A stretch of 22,542 nucleotides of DNA from a bacterium (GCA_022839105.1 JALHDH010000050.1:1-22542), one strand, 5' to 3'. Shown: positions 6,980-15,848, numbered from the stretch's first letter. The notes: generated by a model from the letters alone, not told the origin. Numbers and translations: made by a program.

Positions 6980-9900
6980 ATGCTGGAAACCGCACAGAAC
7001 ATCATCCGGATCCGGCCCACCCTGCTCGTCGGGCTGGGAGGCACCGGGGGCGACGTCCTGCTTCGGGTGCGCCGGCGCTTCTACGAGAAGTTCGGCAACC
7101 TGCAGGAGTTCCCCATCGTGGGCTACCTCTGGATCGACACGGACCGCTCCGAGAAGCATATCCTGGCCCCGGAGATCAAGAACTTCGCGACCTTCGCCGA
7201 CTCCGAGCGGGCCATCGTCACCCTGGAGGATACCACGGCCATCACCCAGCACCTGGACAACCCCGAGAACCGGGGCATCAAGGACTGGTGGTACCCTGGC
7301 CTGAGCAAGATGGGGACGGTGACCGAGGGGGCCGGTCAGATCCGGGCCTATAGCCGCCTGGCCTTCTTCAAGCACTCCTCCGAGATCCGGGCCGATCTGG
7401 AGAATGCCCATCGGCGCATCCGGGATGCCCACAACCAGGCCAGGATGCAGGACTCGGCGGTCCTGAAGGGGCTGGGGATCCTGGCGGATGTCGACTTCGG
7501 GGCGCCCACCAACGTGATCCTGGTCGCTTCGGTGGCCGGCGGGACCGGCTCCGGCATGCTCCTGGACATGGGCTTCATGATCAAGGACGTGCTGGGAGAG
7601 CAGGTCAACGTCATGGCCCACCTGGTCTTCCCCGGTCACTTCGGTGCCATTACCAACGAGCGCATGAAGGCCAACGGCTACGCCCTCTTCAAGGAGCTCA
7701 ACTACTATCAGCACGGGAACCACCGCTTCGAGGTGGCCTGGGACCCGGGCCATCCCCGCGAGATCCCTCTGCCGCCTTTCTCCTATACCTACGTTTATGA
7801 TCACGTCAACAGCGAGAACATGGAGATCGGAGGACACGCCCGCAGCCAGGAGATGATCTTCGAGACCCTGGCCGAGGCGATCTTCAAGGACTTCACCCAC
7901 GGCTCATTTGCCGACGAGAAGCGCAGCGCCCGGGTCAACCTCGCCCAGTTCCTCACCAACTGCTGGCAGCACCAGTACGCGGTCGGCTTCACCCAGAGCT
8001 TTCCCCAGCGCTACCTCTCGCTGGGCTTCAGCTCGATTTCGGTGCCCCACCATCGGATCATGACCGCCTGCGCCTATCGCCTGGCGGCCGAGGTGGTCGA
8101 TCTGTGGGGCGGGTTCGGCACCGGGGCCCTCAACCAGGCGACCCTGCCCGAGTTCCTCCGCACCCGGGCGCTTCCCGACCTGGAACTGGTGGAGGACGAG
8201 TCGAGCCGCCGCCACGACGTGCTCTTCGCCCTGCAGGACCCGGATGGAGCCGGGGACCGCGCCAGGGGCAGCGAGCGCGGTCTGATGCGCCAGCTCGACG
8301 AGTTCCGCGATCGGGTCTGCCGCGAGGTCGAGCGCGGGGCCCCGGCCCGGGAGGGGCAGCTCCTGCGGGCCTTCCTGGAAGGGCGGATCGAGTCGGAACG
8401 CTCGCGATTGAAGGTTGAGGAGAATCACCCCGAGCCGGAACACTGGGGTCACTACCCGCGGACCATCCGCGGCAGCTCGCAGGCCTGGCTGCAGGCCCGG
8501 AGCGAGAAGATGCGCAGGTGGGCCTTCCGGCTGGTGGACGAGGAGGGATACAGCCTGGCCCATGTCCAGGCGGCCCTCCAGGAGCTGGCCCGGCACCTGG
8601 AGGCCCTGGCCCGGAAGATGGAAGGCCAGGCGACCGATCAACAGGAAACCACCAAGACCAGGCAGCGCGAGTTGGACCGTCTGCTGAAGGACGCCTCCCG
8701 CTGGGAGCGGCGCAGCGTTCCGGACGGGCGCACCGCCGCGATCTTCGAGTGCCTGGGGAAGCGGATCATGAAGGCGGCGGTCGGGGATTTGCGCCAGCCC
8801 GGGGTCCTGCGCAGCGAGCTTCGCCGCCGGCTCTTCCTGGAAGGGGCCCGGGCGGCCCGAGGCCTGGCGCGCGAGATTACGGGCGAGGAGAGGGCGGATG
8901 GCACGGTCGGAGGGGGACTCGTCGACCGCTTCTCGCGCCTGGAGGAGAACCTGGGCCGCCTGGGGACGGTCCTGCGCGAGCGTTCGAGCTACTTCGCGGT
9001 CGCCGAGGACAGCCCCCATTCCGATGTCCTGTACCGTTCGGAGGAGTTCGAGTCGCTCTATTATCGCGGCTACATCAAGACCGCCGAGGATCTCAGGAAG
9101 GCCAGCCAGGAGGCCCTGGAGGGCCTGCAACGCCAGATCAGCGGCCTGAGCCAGGACTACGCCGAGGGGTTGGAGAGTCGCTGGGAACAGGCCCTGGTCA
9201 ACACGGCCCGGCGCCGCTTCGCCCGGATCCCGGCGGACTTCCATGTGCTGAAGGTCCTGAGGCGCTACTATCCCGGAGAGGCCTGGAAGGCCAAGGTCAA
9301 GGATGTCTCCCGGCGTTCGGGCTATTGGGTGACGGGAAGCCAGGTCCCCGGCGCCTTCAACCTGCCTCCGTCCCAGGTCGTGCGCATGATCGGACTGCCC
9401 GGTCCCGCGGCCGGGATGGACCCCGCCGAGATCCAGTCCCTGAAGGACTTCGCCGAGGAGCTGCGCCGTCACGTCCGCCGCGATGTCGCCCCCCTGGCCG
9501 GCTTCACCGAGGTCCCCGAGACCGGAGAGATCCTCTTCTATCAGGAGGCCGGCGGCTTCCCGGTCAACTTCGCGGCCCGATTGAGCGAGATGCGGGTCTC
9601 CTACCTGAAGAGTTACGCCACGGACCAGCTCCACATCGATCGCCGGGACGAGAAGTTCGCGGATCTGGCGATCCTCACCAAGAAGGAGCAGGAGGCCGTG
9701 CTGGACGGTCGGCGCGCCTTCCTCCTGGGGAACGCCTTCGACATCCTGAAGTTCTCGGCCCGGGATTACGTCTTCGAGCGCCGGGAGGGGGCCCTCAAGG
9801 TTCCCACCCCATTGGGTTCCCGGGCCAAGGCGCTGGTCCGGCTGACCTCGGAGGCGGACCTGCGCGAAATGATCCTCGAGCAGGTCAGACGGCGGAGCCA

Positions 9901-10219
9901 GGATCTCTTCGTCGCCCCCGAGTTCGAGGAGATGGCGCGCTGGAGCGGCTTGCTGAGCCTGATGCTCAAGGAGGTCTATGGAGGGAAGCCCGAGAGGCAG
10001 GACTTGGAGCAGTCGCTCGATTTCGAGAGTCTGCTGGCCGCCAGGATCCTCAAGAACGAGTTGGGGGAAGCCGAGAAGGTGGCCACGGCGGCAGGCCTGG
10101 ACTGGGAGCGCGTCGTGGCCCGGGCGGAGGAGATCGTGGCCCGGCCTGAGGGGGTCCTGCCCAGGCGCCCGGGGGACGGGTGCTGGCAGATGCCTGCACG
10201 GGGAGCAGAACCGTCTTGA
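6980..10219 (+). CDS. Large tubulin/FtsZ-related protein (Tubulin_2 type)
   Basis: This 1079-aa product is cytoplasmic, with no signal peptide or membrane helix. The N-terminus has a Rossmann-like glycine loop, 'LLVGLGGTGGDVLLRVRRRF' (15-34). The tubulin/FtsZ phosphate-binding signature is at 184-192, 'SVAGGTGSG' (core GGTGSG). 'YALFKELNYYQ' near 234-244 is also characteristic of PF13809-type 'tubulin-like' proteins. FtsZ is about 380 aa; here about 600 further residues follow, mostly alpha-helical and charged (coiled-coil-like near 535-620 and 690-760). The family is expected to bind GTP and perhaps polymerise, but its function is not established. I could not place the catalytic T7 loop. The gene starts 16 bases after the previous stop with its own strong Shine-Dalgarno. 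Its last four bases overlap the preferred start of the Hsp70-like gene. Confidence 0.85.
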   Translation: MLETAQNIIRIRPTLLVGLGGTGGDVLLRVRRRFYEKFGNLQEFPIVGYLWIDTDRSEKHILAPEIKNFATFADSERAIVTLEDTTAITQHLDNPENRGIKDWWYPGLSKMGTVTEGAGQIRAYSRLAFFKHSSEIRADLENAHRRIRDAHNQARMQDSAVLKGLGILADVDFGAPTNVILVASVAGGTGSGMLLDMGFMIKDVLGEQVNVMAHLVFPGHFGAITNERMKANGYALFKELNYYQHGNHRFEVAWDPGHPREIPLPPFSYTYVYDHVNSENMEIGGHARSQEMIFETLAEAIFKDFTHGSFADEKRSARVNLAQFLTNCWQHQYAVGFTQSFPQRYLSLGFSSISVPHHRIMTACAYRLAAEVVDLWGGFGTGALNQATLPEFLRTRALPDLELVEDESSRRHDVLFALQDPDGAGDRARGSERGLMRQLDEFRDRVCREVERGAPAREGQLLRAFLEGRIESERSRLKVEENHPEPEHWGHYPRTIRGSSQAWLQARSEKMRRWAFRLVDEEGYSLAHVQAALQELARHLEALARKMEGQATDQQETTKTRQRELDRLLKDASRWERRSVPDGRTAAIFECLGKRIMKAAVGDLRQPGVLRSELRRRLFLEGARAARGLAREITGEERADGTVGGGLVDRFSRLEENLGRLGTVLRERSSYFAVAEDSPHSDVLYRSEEFESLYYRGYIKTAEDLRKASQEALEGLQRQISGLSQDYAEGLESRWEQALVNTARRRFARIPADFHVLKVLRRYYPGEAWKAKVKDVSRRSGYWVTGSQVPGAFNLPPSQVVRMIGLPGPAAGMDPAEIQSLKDFAEELRRHVRRDVAPLAGFTEVPETGEILFYQEAGGFPVNFAARLSEMRVSYLKSYATDQLHIDRRDEKFADLAILTKKEQEAVLDGRRAFLLGNAFDILKFSARDYVFERREGALKVPTPLGSRAKALVRLTSEADLREMILEQVRRRSQDLFVAPEFEEMARWSGLLSLMLKEVYGGKPERQDLEQSLDFESLLAARILKNELGEAEKVATAAGLDWERVVARAEEIVARPEGVLPRRPGDGCWQMPARGAEPS

Positions 10220-13200
10220 CCCTGCCGCCCCGCTTCCACTGCGAGGGCCCGGATTGTCCGGGCTTCCAGGTCCTGCCCGGCGAGCGCTGCTGCCCTTGGT
10301 GCGGCGCTCCCCAGACCCGGATGATCCTGGCCCTGGAGTTCCGCGATCAGGGGGAATGGCGCCCCCTGGATCCCCCCCGCCTGAGGCATGGCCAGAAGCC
10401 CGAATTGCGGGTCGTGGTGCGCCACGAGGGAAGGTCGGCCTCGGTGAGCCTGGGTCCAGGTGCCCTGAGCACCTCTGCGGGCTGGCTCAAGGTCAAGAAT
10501 CCGTCCAGCCCGGTCCTCCTGGAGGACCAGGCCGAGCATCGCCTGCCCCTGGAGGTCTTCAAGCCTCCCCGGGAGGGGCCCGCCGAGCGCGTGACCCTGA
10601 CCCTGGACGCGGAGGGCCATCGCGCCGAACTGACCCTGGAGATCGTGCCGGTCCCGGAATTCGCGCTCGAGCCCACCCGGGTCGAGTTGCGCACCGAGCG
10701 GGACCAGGAGCTCCGCACGCCTGTGGTGCTGACCCTGCAGCAGGGGAAGACCCGGCTGCTCGAGCCTCCGACCCTCACCCCCGGGTTCGCCCGGGTGGAG
10801 TGGGAGGACCAGGTCAGCTTCCCCCTGGATCTGGACTCGGAAGGTCGTCGCAGCCTTCAGGGCCACCTGGTGATCCCCGCCGCGCAGGTCCCGGACCTTC
10901 GGGAGCGCGTGCCCTTCACCCTGGAACTGGCCTGCACCGGGCGCGACACTCCCCCTCGTCTGGACCTGGAGGCCCGGGTCCTGGGCAGCCCCGAGCTGGT
11001 GGTGGAACCCTTCCTGCAGGATCGCCACGACTGGTCGGTCGTGCGCGGCGTGAGCGAAGGGGAGCTTCTGGAGCTGACCCTGCGCAACGGGGTTGACTCC
11101 CGCTCGGATCGGACCCCCCTGGAGATCGCCCGGCTGGAGATCCTGCCCCCGGACGGAAACCTCGAGATCCGCCGGGGAGAGGATCAGTTCCCCTGCACCC
11201 TGACCCGTTCGGAGCATCGAACCCTGACCCTGGGCCTGAGCCCCGGCCTGGAGCCCGGTCGCGAGCATCTCTTCACCCTGGTCTTCCACACCAACGAGCG
11301 GCGTCCGCGCCACCGCTACCTGGCGGTCAAGGTGCTCGAGCCTCGGGTCTTTGCCGGCTGCCTGGCCGTCGACCTGGGGACGACCAGCACCTGTGCGGCC
11401 CTGGTGAACGAATCGATGCAGGTCGAGACGGTCGAGCTGGAACGCTCGCCGGGAGCCCCCGACCCTCGTTCGCTCCTCTCGGCGGTCCTGTACCGTCGCC
11501 TGGAGAGCGAGCGGGACTTCGAGGTGGGCCATCACGCCTGGTCGGTCTTCCTGGACCACCCGCGCTCGACGGTTCTGGGGGCCAAGCGCCGGACCGGCGA
11601 TCCCGGTCATCGCTTCGAGATCGTCCCCGTCGAAGAGCAGTGGGTCAAGCGGGAACTCAAGCCGGTCGAGGTTCTCGAGGACCTCTTCAGCGCCGTCGCC
11701 TCGAGGGCCGCGGCCTTCCTGGCCCGGGCCGGGGGGCGGGGGACCCGCCTCTTCGAGAGCGATCAGTTGCTGCCCACCCGCCTGCTGCTCTCGCATCCCA
11801 GCCGCTTCACCCAGCGCCAGGTCGATGAGCTGAAGGTGGCCGCGGCCCGGGCCTTCACGCGTCATCTCCAGGCCCTGAATCCGGATCTGACGATCGGCGA
11901 GATCGCCCTGGTCCAGGAGCCCATCGCCGCCGCCTTCTCCTACCTCAACACGCCGCAGACCCACGCCGACCGGCACGAAGCAGCCGGTCAGGACCAGGTC
12001 TCCTACCATGTCCTGGTCTTCGACTGCGGCGGGGGGACGACGGACTTGACGCTTCTGCAGGTCGAGTCCACCCGCAGGCCGGTCCAGCCGGCTCCCGGCG
12101 AGGAGCCCTCCGAACCCGAACCCGAGGAGTCCGCGGTCCTGGAACGGCTCTCCGGGGGGGGCGCCTGGGAGGCCTGTCTGGAGGAGGCGCTCACCCGGGA
12201 GATCCTGCGCCGCGCCGGCGAGGTCCTGGCGCTTCGCCTTCCGGGAGCCAGCCTGGCCCGGGCCGGGGAGAAGGGGGAGGACTCCGATCACCAGGCCAAC
12301 CGGCTGGTGGTGGGGACCTTCGCGCGCGCGCTGGTCGGGCGGATTTCGAGTCGGCTCCTGGACGGAGGGGATCCGAAGGCCTGGGATGGCCTGGCCCGCA
12401 GTCCGCGCGCCTCCATCCGCCTGAGCCTGCGCCTGCGCCAGGACGACAAGCCCCTCGAGGAGATCGTCGAGACCCGGGAGGTCTTTCCCACCTCCCAGGA
12501 GATGCGGGGCGCGCTGCTGACCCTGGCCCGCGAGCGCCAGGACCCCGCCCTTCGTCCCCCCCGGCCCTGGCGCTACCGGGTCCGGGTGCGGGTCCTGGGC
12601 GCCTCGGGCCACCCGCGCTTCGGCGGGGAGGAGATGACCGAGGCGGTCCGGCTCCTGCTGCGCCGTCAGGCCCTGGCCGGTGCCCGGGCCAGGGCCCCGG
12701 GGAAGGCCGTGGAGATTCCAGATGAGCCTTCGCGCGTCGATTTCGCGCGGGAACTGGCGGCCCGGCGGAATCGCTCGACCCTGCTCTTCTGGGCCGAGTC
12801 GATCAAGATCGCGCTGGCCGGGGGCCTGGAGGCCTCCCAGGCCCGGTTCCCCACGGGCCTGGAGCATCGCCGCCTGGAGGTGCTGCTGGATGGCCAGACC
12901 GAGAGGCTGGATCTGGGAGAACTGCTGGCCAGGGGCTGGCCGCAGCGCGCCGAGGTCGAGGGGCTCCTGGAGGAGGGGATCCAGCAGACCGTCGAGGTGG
13001 CCAGGAACCTGGTCTCCTCCTGCCTGGGCCGGGACCCGGAGGTCCTGCTCCTGACCGGGAGGGCCTCGCTGTGGCCCCAGGTGGGGCGAAGCCTGGCGCA
13101 GGCCTTTCCCCGAACCCTCCAGGCCCGTCCCCAGGGAGACCTCAAGGAGTGCGTGGTGGAGGGGGCTCCCCTGAGCCTGAGCCGGGCCCCCTCCTCGACC

Positions 13201-13656
13201 CGGCACGAGGGGGTCATGCTCGTGGTCGAGGATGGGATCTGCCTTTCGACCTGTCGACTGGGAATCGAAATCTGGCGCCCCGGCGGAGTCTGCTTCCAGG
13301 AGATCCTGGGGGATGGCCTGCCGATCCCCGCGCAGGGTCTGGAGGGCCAGGCCGGGGTCTCCTTCAGGCGGCCCGGAACCAATCACCTCCGCATCCTGGA
13401 GAATGCCGGGCGGGAGGATCGCCTGGGGCTTCCCGACGGGACCTCCAACCCGGACATCCGCGAGGTCTGCGTGTACCCCTTCGAGATTCCCGAGGAACTC
13501 GACACCTGGGGCCTGGAAGGGACGCTGACCCTGCGCCTTCATCCCGACCTGCGCCTGCACGCCCGCCTGACCCTGGGCGAGGAGGATGGCGGGGAGCCGT
13601 TGTTCGTCCGGGACTTTCCGCCGATCGAACCTGACCAGTTGGGCCGAGGCTACTAG
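10216..13656 (+). CDS. Giant Hsp70-like ATPase with N-terminal zinc ribbon and beta-sandwich domains
   Basis: The product is 1146 aa from TTG 10216 (TTGA overlap, GGGGAG ten bases upstream). GTG 10180 would add 12 residues. Residues 9-29 form a zinc ribbon (C9, C14, C26, C29). About 45-375 are several beta-sandwich (Ig-like) repeats. The Hsp70 actin-like ATPase follows: phosphate-1 'DLGTTST' (386-392), 'LVQEPIAAAF' (565-574), phosphate-2 'FDCGGGTTDL' (602-611), 'FGGEEMTEAV' (about 802-811), 'AESIKIALA' and adenosine motif 'LLLTGRASLWP' (944-954). All nucleotide-binding motifs look intact. About 180 residues are inserted between phosphate-2 and the GGEE motif. The C-terminus (about 1045-1146) resembles a substrate-binding beta domain, without the helical lid. 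DnaK is about 640 aa. A GrpE-like gene follows directly, suggesting a dedicated ATP-driven chaperone cycle. Confidence 0.86.
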   Translation: MTLPPRFHCEGPDCPGFQVLPGERCCPWCGAPQTRMILALEFRDQGEWRPLDPPRLRHGQKPELRVVVRHEGRSASVSLGPGALSTSAGWLKVKNPSSPVLLEDQAEHRLPLEVFKPPREGPAERVTLTLDAEGHRAELTLEIVPVPEFALEPTRVELRTERDQELRTPVVLTLQQGKTRLLEPPTLTPGFARVEWEDQVSFPLDLDSEGRRSLQGHLVIPAAQVPDLRERVPFTLELACTGRDTPPRLDLEARVLGSPELVVEPFLQDRHDWSVVRGVSEGELLELTLRNGVDSRSDRTPLEIARLEILPPDGNLEIRRGEDQFPCTLTRSEHRTLTLGLSPGLEPGREHLFTLVFHTNERRPRHRYLAVKVLEPRVFAGCLAVDLGTTSTCAALVNESMQVETVELERSPGAPDPRSLLSAVLYRRLESERDFEVGHHAWSVFLDHPRSTVLGAKRRTGDPGHRFEIVPVEEQWVKRELKPVEVLEDLFSAVASRAAAFLARAGGRGTRLFESDQLLPTRLLLSHPSRFTQRQVDELKVAAARAFTRHLQALNPDLTIGEIALVQEPIAAAFSYLNTPQTHADRHEAAGQDQVSYHVLVFDCGGGTTDLTLLQVESTRRPVQPAPGEEPSEPEPEESAVLERLSGGGAWEACLEEALTREILRRAGEVLALRLPGASLARAGEKGEDSDHQANRLVVGTFARALVGRISSRLLDGGDPKAWDGLARSPRASIRLSLRLRQDDKPLEEIVETREVFPTSQEMRGALLTLARERQDPALRPPRPWRYRVRVRVLGASGHPRFGGEEMTEAVRLLLRRQALAGARARAPGKAVEIPDEPSRVDFARELAARRNRSTLLFWAESIKIALAGGLEASQARFPTGLEHRRLEVLLDGQTERLDLGELLARGWPQRAEVEGLLEEGIQQTVEVARNLVSSCLGRDPEVLLLTGRASLWPQVGRSLAQAFPRTLQARPQGDLKECVVEGAPLSLSRAPSSTRHEGVMLVVEDGICLSTCRLGIEIWRPGGVCFQEILGDGLPIPAQGLEGQAGVSFRRPGTNHLRILENAGREDRLGLPDGTSNPDIREVCVYPFEIPEELDTWGLEGTLTLRLHPDLRLHARLTLGEEDGGEPLFVRDFPPIEPDQLGRGY

Positions 13657-13661
13657 GGAGG
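13656..13661 (+). promoter_or_regulatory. Shine-Dalgarno supporting a TTG start
   Basis: GGGAGG (inside AGGGAGGTGG, 13655-13664) lies seven bases before TTG 13669. The site overlaps the last base of the preceding stop codon and makes the unusual TTG start credible. Confidence 0.7.
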
Positions 13662-13668
13662 TGGGGAC

Positions 13669-14805
13669 TTGAACGAGGAATATTCGGAACCTCGCGGCCT
13701 GTTTTCTGGCCGTTCTGCCGGCGAGGCGGAGCGCCTCCGAGATCTCGATACGCGCCTGGCCCGACTGGAACGTTCTCATCGCGACGCAAGGCAGGAAACC
13801 AACGACCACCTGCGCACGTCGCAGAAGGACTTCCTGGATATCTGGGAATCCATCCATCGCCTGAATGAGCTTCGGAGTGAAATGGAGTCTCGTCTCCAGG
13901 CCTGGGAAAGAGAACAGGACGAATCGAACGGTCGGCTCCAGGTCCTGGAAGGGACGCTGGAACCCCTCATTCTGGAACCGGCCGCACTCCGTGCGGAGAT
14001 CCGCGAAGTGCAGGCCAACCTCGACCTTCAGGCGGAGGATCTGCGCGGCCTGGAGCGAGCCCTGGTTCGGGTGCAGCAGGTCCATCCCGAATCGGAGGGC
14101 GGCCTGCCCGAGGAGGTGGAGGCCCTGCGCGCCGAGCTCCGGGAACTCCGCCGGGACCTGGATTCCCAGGTGGCTTTGCGGCTTGAGGAGCTCCTGGCAA
14201 CCCCCGGAGACGGCGATCCTGAAGACCCCTCGGACGCGGACGAGCTTCTCGAGTTCGCCCCGCCTTCCCGCGAGGCCCTGTCGCAGGTGGAAGGAAGCCT
14301 GGCCGACCTTGCCCGGACTCTTCCCCCGGAGCCGGCCCTCAGGATGGAGCAGGAGCTCGGAGAGCTGCGATCGCTCCTGCAGGCCCTGGATCAGGAGGAG
14401 CACTTCCGCCGGCGAGCGGGCGAGATTCTCCGGCTCCTGAGGGAAAGGCTGCTCGGGCGGGGCCCTCAGGCGGCTTTCCGCCGCCAGATTCACGATTTCC
14501 TCTTCCTGCGCGTGCCCGATCTCCTGGAGGATCTCAAAGAGGCGGCGCATCGAGAGGAACTGACACCTGACGCTTTGCGGGGCTTCCAGCAGGCGCTGGA
14601 GGGCCTGCTGGACAAGATGGGCCTGGAGGAATTCCGCCCGCGCGAGGGGGATCTCCTGACGGTCTCGGAGCATGGCCTCTTGCGGGTCGAGCGGGTCGGC
14701 AAGCCCGGCCTGCAGGGGAGGATCGCCTCATGTCTTCGCCCTGGCCTGCGGGTGCGCGCCACCGGCGAGATCGTGCGCAAGGCCGAGGTCAGCGTCTTCC
14801 CGTGA
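13669..14805 (+). CDS. Coiled-coil protein with GrpE-like C-terminal domain
   Basis: The product is 378 aa and starts at TTG behind a strong Shine-Dalgarno. Residues 20-170 are long, charged heptad-type helices ('RLRDLDTRLARLERSHRDAR', 'EIREVQANLDLQAEDL'). An acidic linker (about 183-200) and more helices follow. The last 62 residues read 'MGLEEFRPREGDLLTVSEHG', a Gly/Val strand, 'CLRPGLRV..TGEIVRKAEVSV'. This matches the order of GrpE's C-terminal wing: 'F.P..HEA', 'V..V...GY', 'G.ilRpA.V.V'. GrpE is the DnaK nucleotide-exchange factor and consists of a long coiled coil plus this beta wing, so role and neighbourhood agree. It would release ADP from the adjacent Hsp70-like ATPase. It is about twice GrpE's length. 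The assignment rests on motif order, not on an alignment score. GTGA overlap with the next gene. Confidence 0.72.
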   Translation: MNEEYSEPRGLFSGRSAGEAERLRDLDTRLARLERSHRDARQETNDHLRTSQKDFLDIWESIHRLNELRSEMESRLQAWEREQDESNGRLQVLEGTLEPLILEPAALRAEIREVQANLDLQAEDLRGLERALVRVQQVHPESEGGLPEEVEALRAELRELRRDLDSQVALRLEELLATPGDGDPEDPSDADELLEFAPPSREALSQVEGSLADLARTLPPEPALRMEQELGELRSLLQALDQEEHFRRRAGEILRLLRERLLGRGPQAAFRRQIHDFLFLRVPDLLEDLKEAAHREELTPDALRGFQQALEGLLDKMGLEEFRPREGDLLTVSEHGLLRVERVGKPGLQGRIASCLRPGLRVRATGEIVRKAEVSVFP

Positions 14806-15848
14806 GGGCCAGCCCACGGCCTGCCCCCTGCTCGGCGATGCCGGAGGTCCTGCTGCTGACTCCACGCGGCGCGGGGCGGGTGCTGGCCCCGACGGGCGAA
14901 CTCGAGCCCTTTCCGACCCGGGTGAGGGTGCGCCCGGACGGCCAAGGGCACCTGGCGATCGGGCCTCGCCCCGATGAGCCCGCGGAGCGCCTGGAACTGG
15001 ACCTCGACCTGGCCTGCGACCTGGTCGAGCTGGCCGGATTGGAGCCCTTCGAGGACCTGCTGGAGCCCTGGGTGGGTCTGCTCCAGGCCGGGGAACTCCC
15101 TCTTCCGCCCCCCCGGCCGCTCCTGATGGTGCTCCCCTACGGGGCGTTCCCGCGCGCGGCCCGGCGAGTCCGGCGCTGGGCCGTGGGCCGCCTGCGCCGC
15201 CCCCTGCTGCTGGCCGCCGAGCCATTGGCCTGGTTGGCTCTGCACGTCGAGGCCCTGGCCGGGCAGGCGCCCCAGCCCGGGGACGCGGCCCGGAAGGTCT
15301 GGATCCCCGGCCCTTCGGGGGACCCCAGGGGCCTGCACGTCCGGCTCACCCGTGAGCCCCTCCCTCGGGCCGCCCTCCTGGGTCTGGGGCCGGATCCGGA
15401 GGCCTCCCTGCCCCCGACCAGGACCTCCTCGCCCCCGGAATCCCGGGATTCCCTCGACCTGGCCCGAGGAGCCGCCCGGCTGGCCGGCTGGCTCTTCGCC
15501 GAGCCGGGCCCGGTGGAGCTGCGGATGCTGGCATGCCCCCAGATCCAGCTCCGCGAGGCCCACCGAAGCGTGCCCCTGGTGGCCTGGCAGCCCGGGGAGC
15601 CCCAGGAACCCTTCCTGCGCAGCCTGGACCTTCGGCCCCGGGCGGGCCGAGCCGCCCTCCTCCAGGTCCAGGCCTGGCTGGGGGCGGGCCGAGGGGACTC
15701 CTCGATCCTGGCCGAGTTGCCGGTCTGCGAGCCGATCCGGCTGGAGATCCGGGTCTGGAACGGGAAGGGGGAACTGGGTTGGACCCCCCTGGACCGGGAG
15801 GAGGAGACGCGTCGGGTCCCCTTCGCCCTCCCGGAGCTTCTGGCATGA
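14802..15848 (+). CDS. Unrecognised protein, possibly a degenerate Hsp70-like pseudo-ATPase
   Basis: The product is 348 aa from GTG 14802 (GTGA overlap with the GrpE-like gene); ATG 14838 is an alternative. I recognise no family outright. Segments follow the Hsp70 layout: 'VLLLTPRGAGRVLAPTGELEPFPTRVRV...LAIGPRPDEP' (16-60) resembles the first ATPase strands and the 'vG..A' turn. 'PRPLLMVLPYGAFPRAARRV...LLLAAEPLAWLALH' (104-148) resembles Hsp70's 'vitVPa.f...qR' and 'EPtAAAl'. The C-terminus (about 270-348), with 'IRLEIRVWNGKGELGWTPL', resembles the end of a substrate-binding beta domain. The nucleotide motifs DLGTT and GGGTTD are absent, so it should not hydrolyse ATP. It is a soluble protein without a signal peptide. 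It could be a structural partner of the active Hsp70; this is inference. Confidence 0.62.
   Translation: MRASPRPAPCSAMPEVLLLTPRGAGRVLAPTGELEPFPTRVRVRPDGQGHLAIGPRPDEPAERLELDLDLACDLVELAGLEPFEDLLEPWVGLLQAGELPLPPPRPLLMVLPYGAFPRAARRVRRWAVGRLRRPLLLAAEPLAWLALHVEALAGQAPQPGDAARKVWIPGPSGDPRGLHVRLTREPLPRAALLGLGPDPEASLPPTRTSSPPESRDSLDLARGAARLAGWLFAEPGPVELRMLACPQIQLREAHRSVPLVAWQPGEPQEPFLRSLDLRPRAGRAALLQVQAWLGAGRGDSSILAELPVCEPIRLEIRVWNGKGELGWTPLDREEETRRVPFALPELLA

Noticed and set aside
10180..10215. GTG 10180 as start of the Hsp70-like gene
   Set aside because: It would create a 40-base overlap and add 12 uninformative residues. TTG 10216 gives the same 4-base overlap style as most junctions of this operon. 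The choice is not certain.
9976..14673. A 1565-codon open frame on the minus strand across the tubulin-like, Hsp70-like and GrpE-like genes
   Set aside because: It is exactly antisense to genes with clear motifs. Its product is a low-complexity Leu/Gly/Gln/Arg/Pro sequence with no recognisable domain. GC-rich codon use on the coding strand removes stop codons from this antisense frame; 7904-9634 and 4793-6190 are the same effect.
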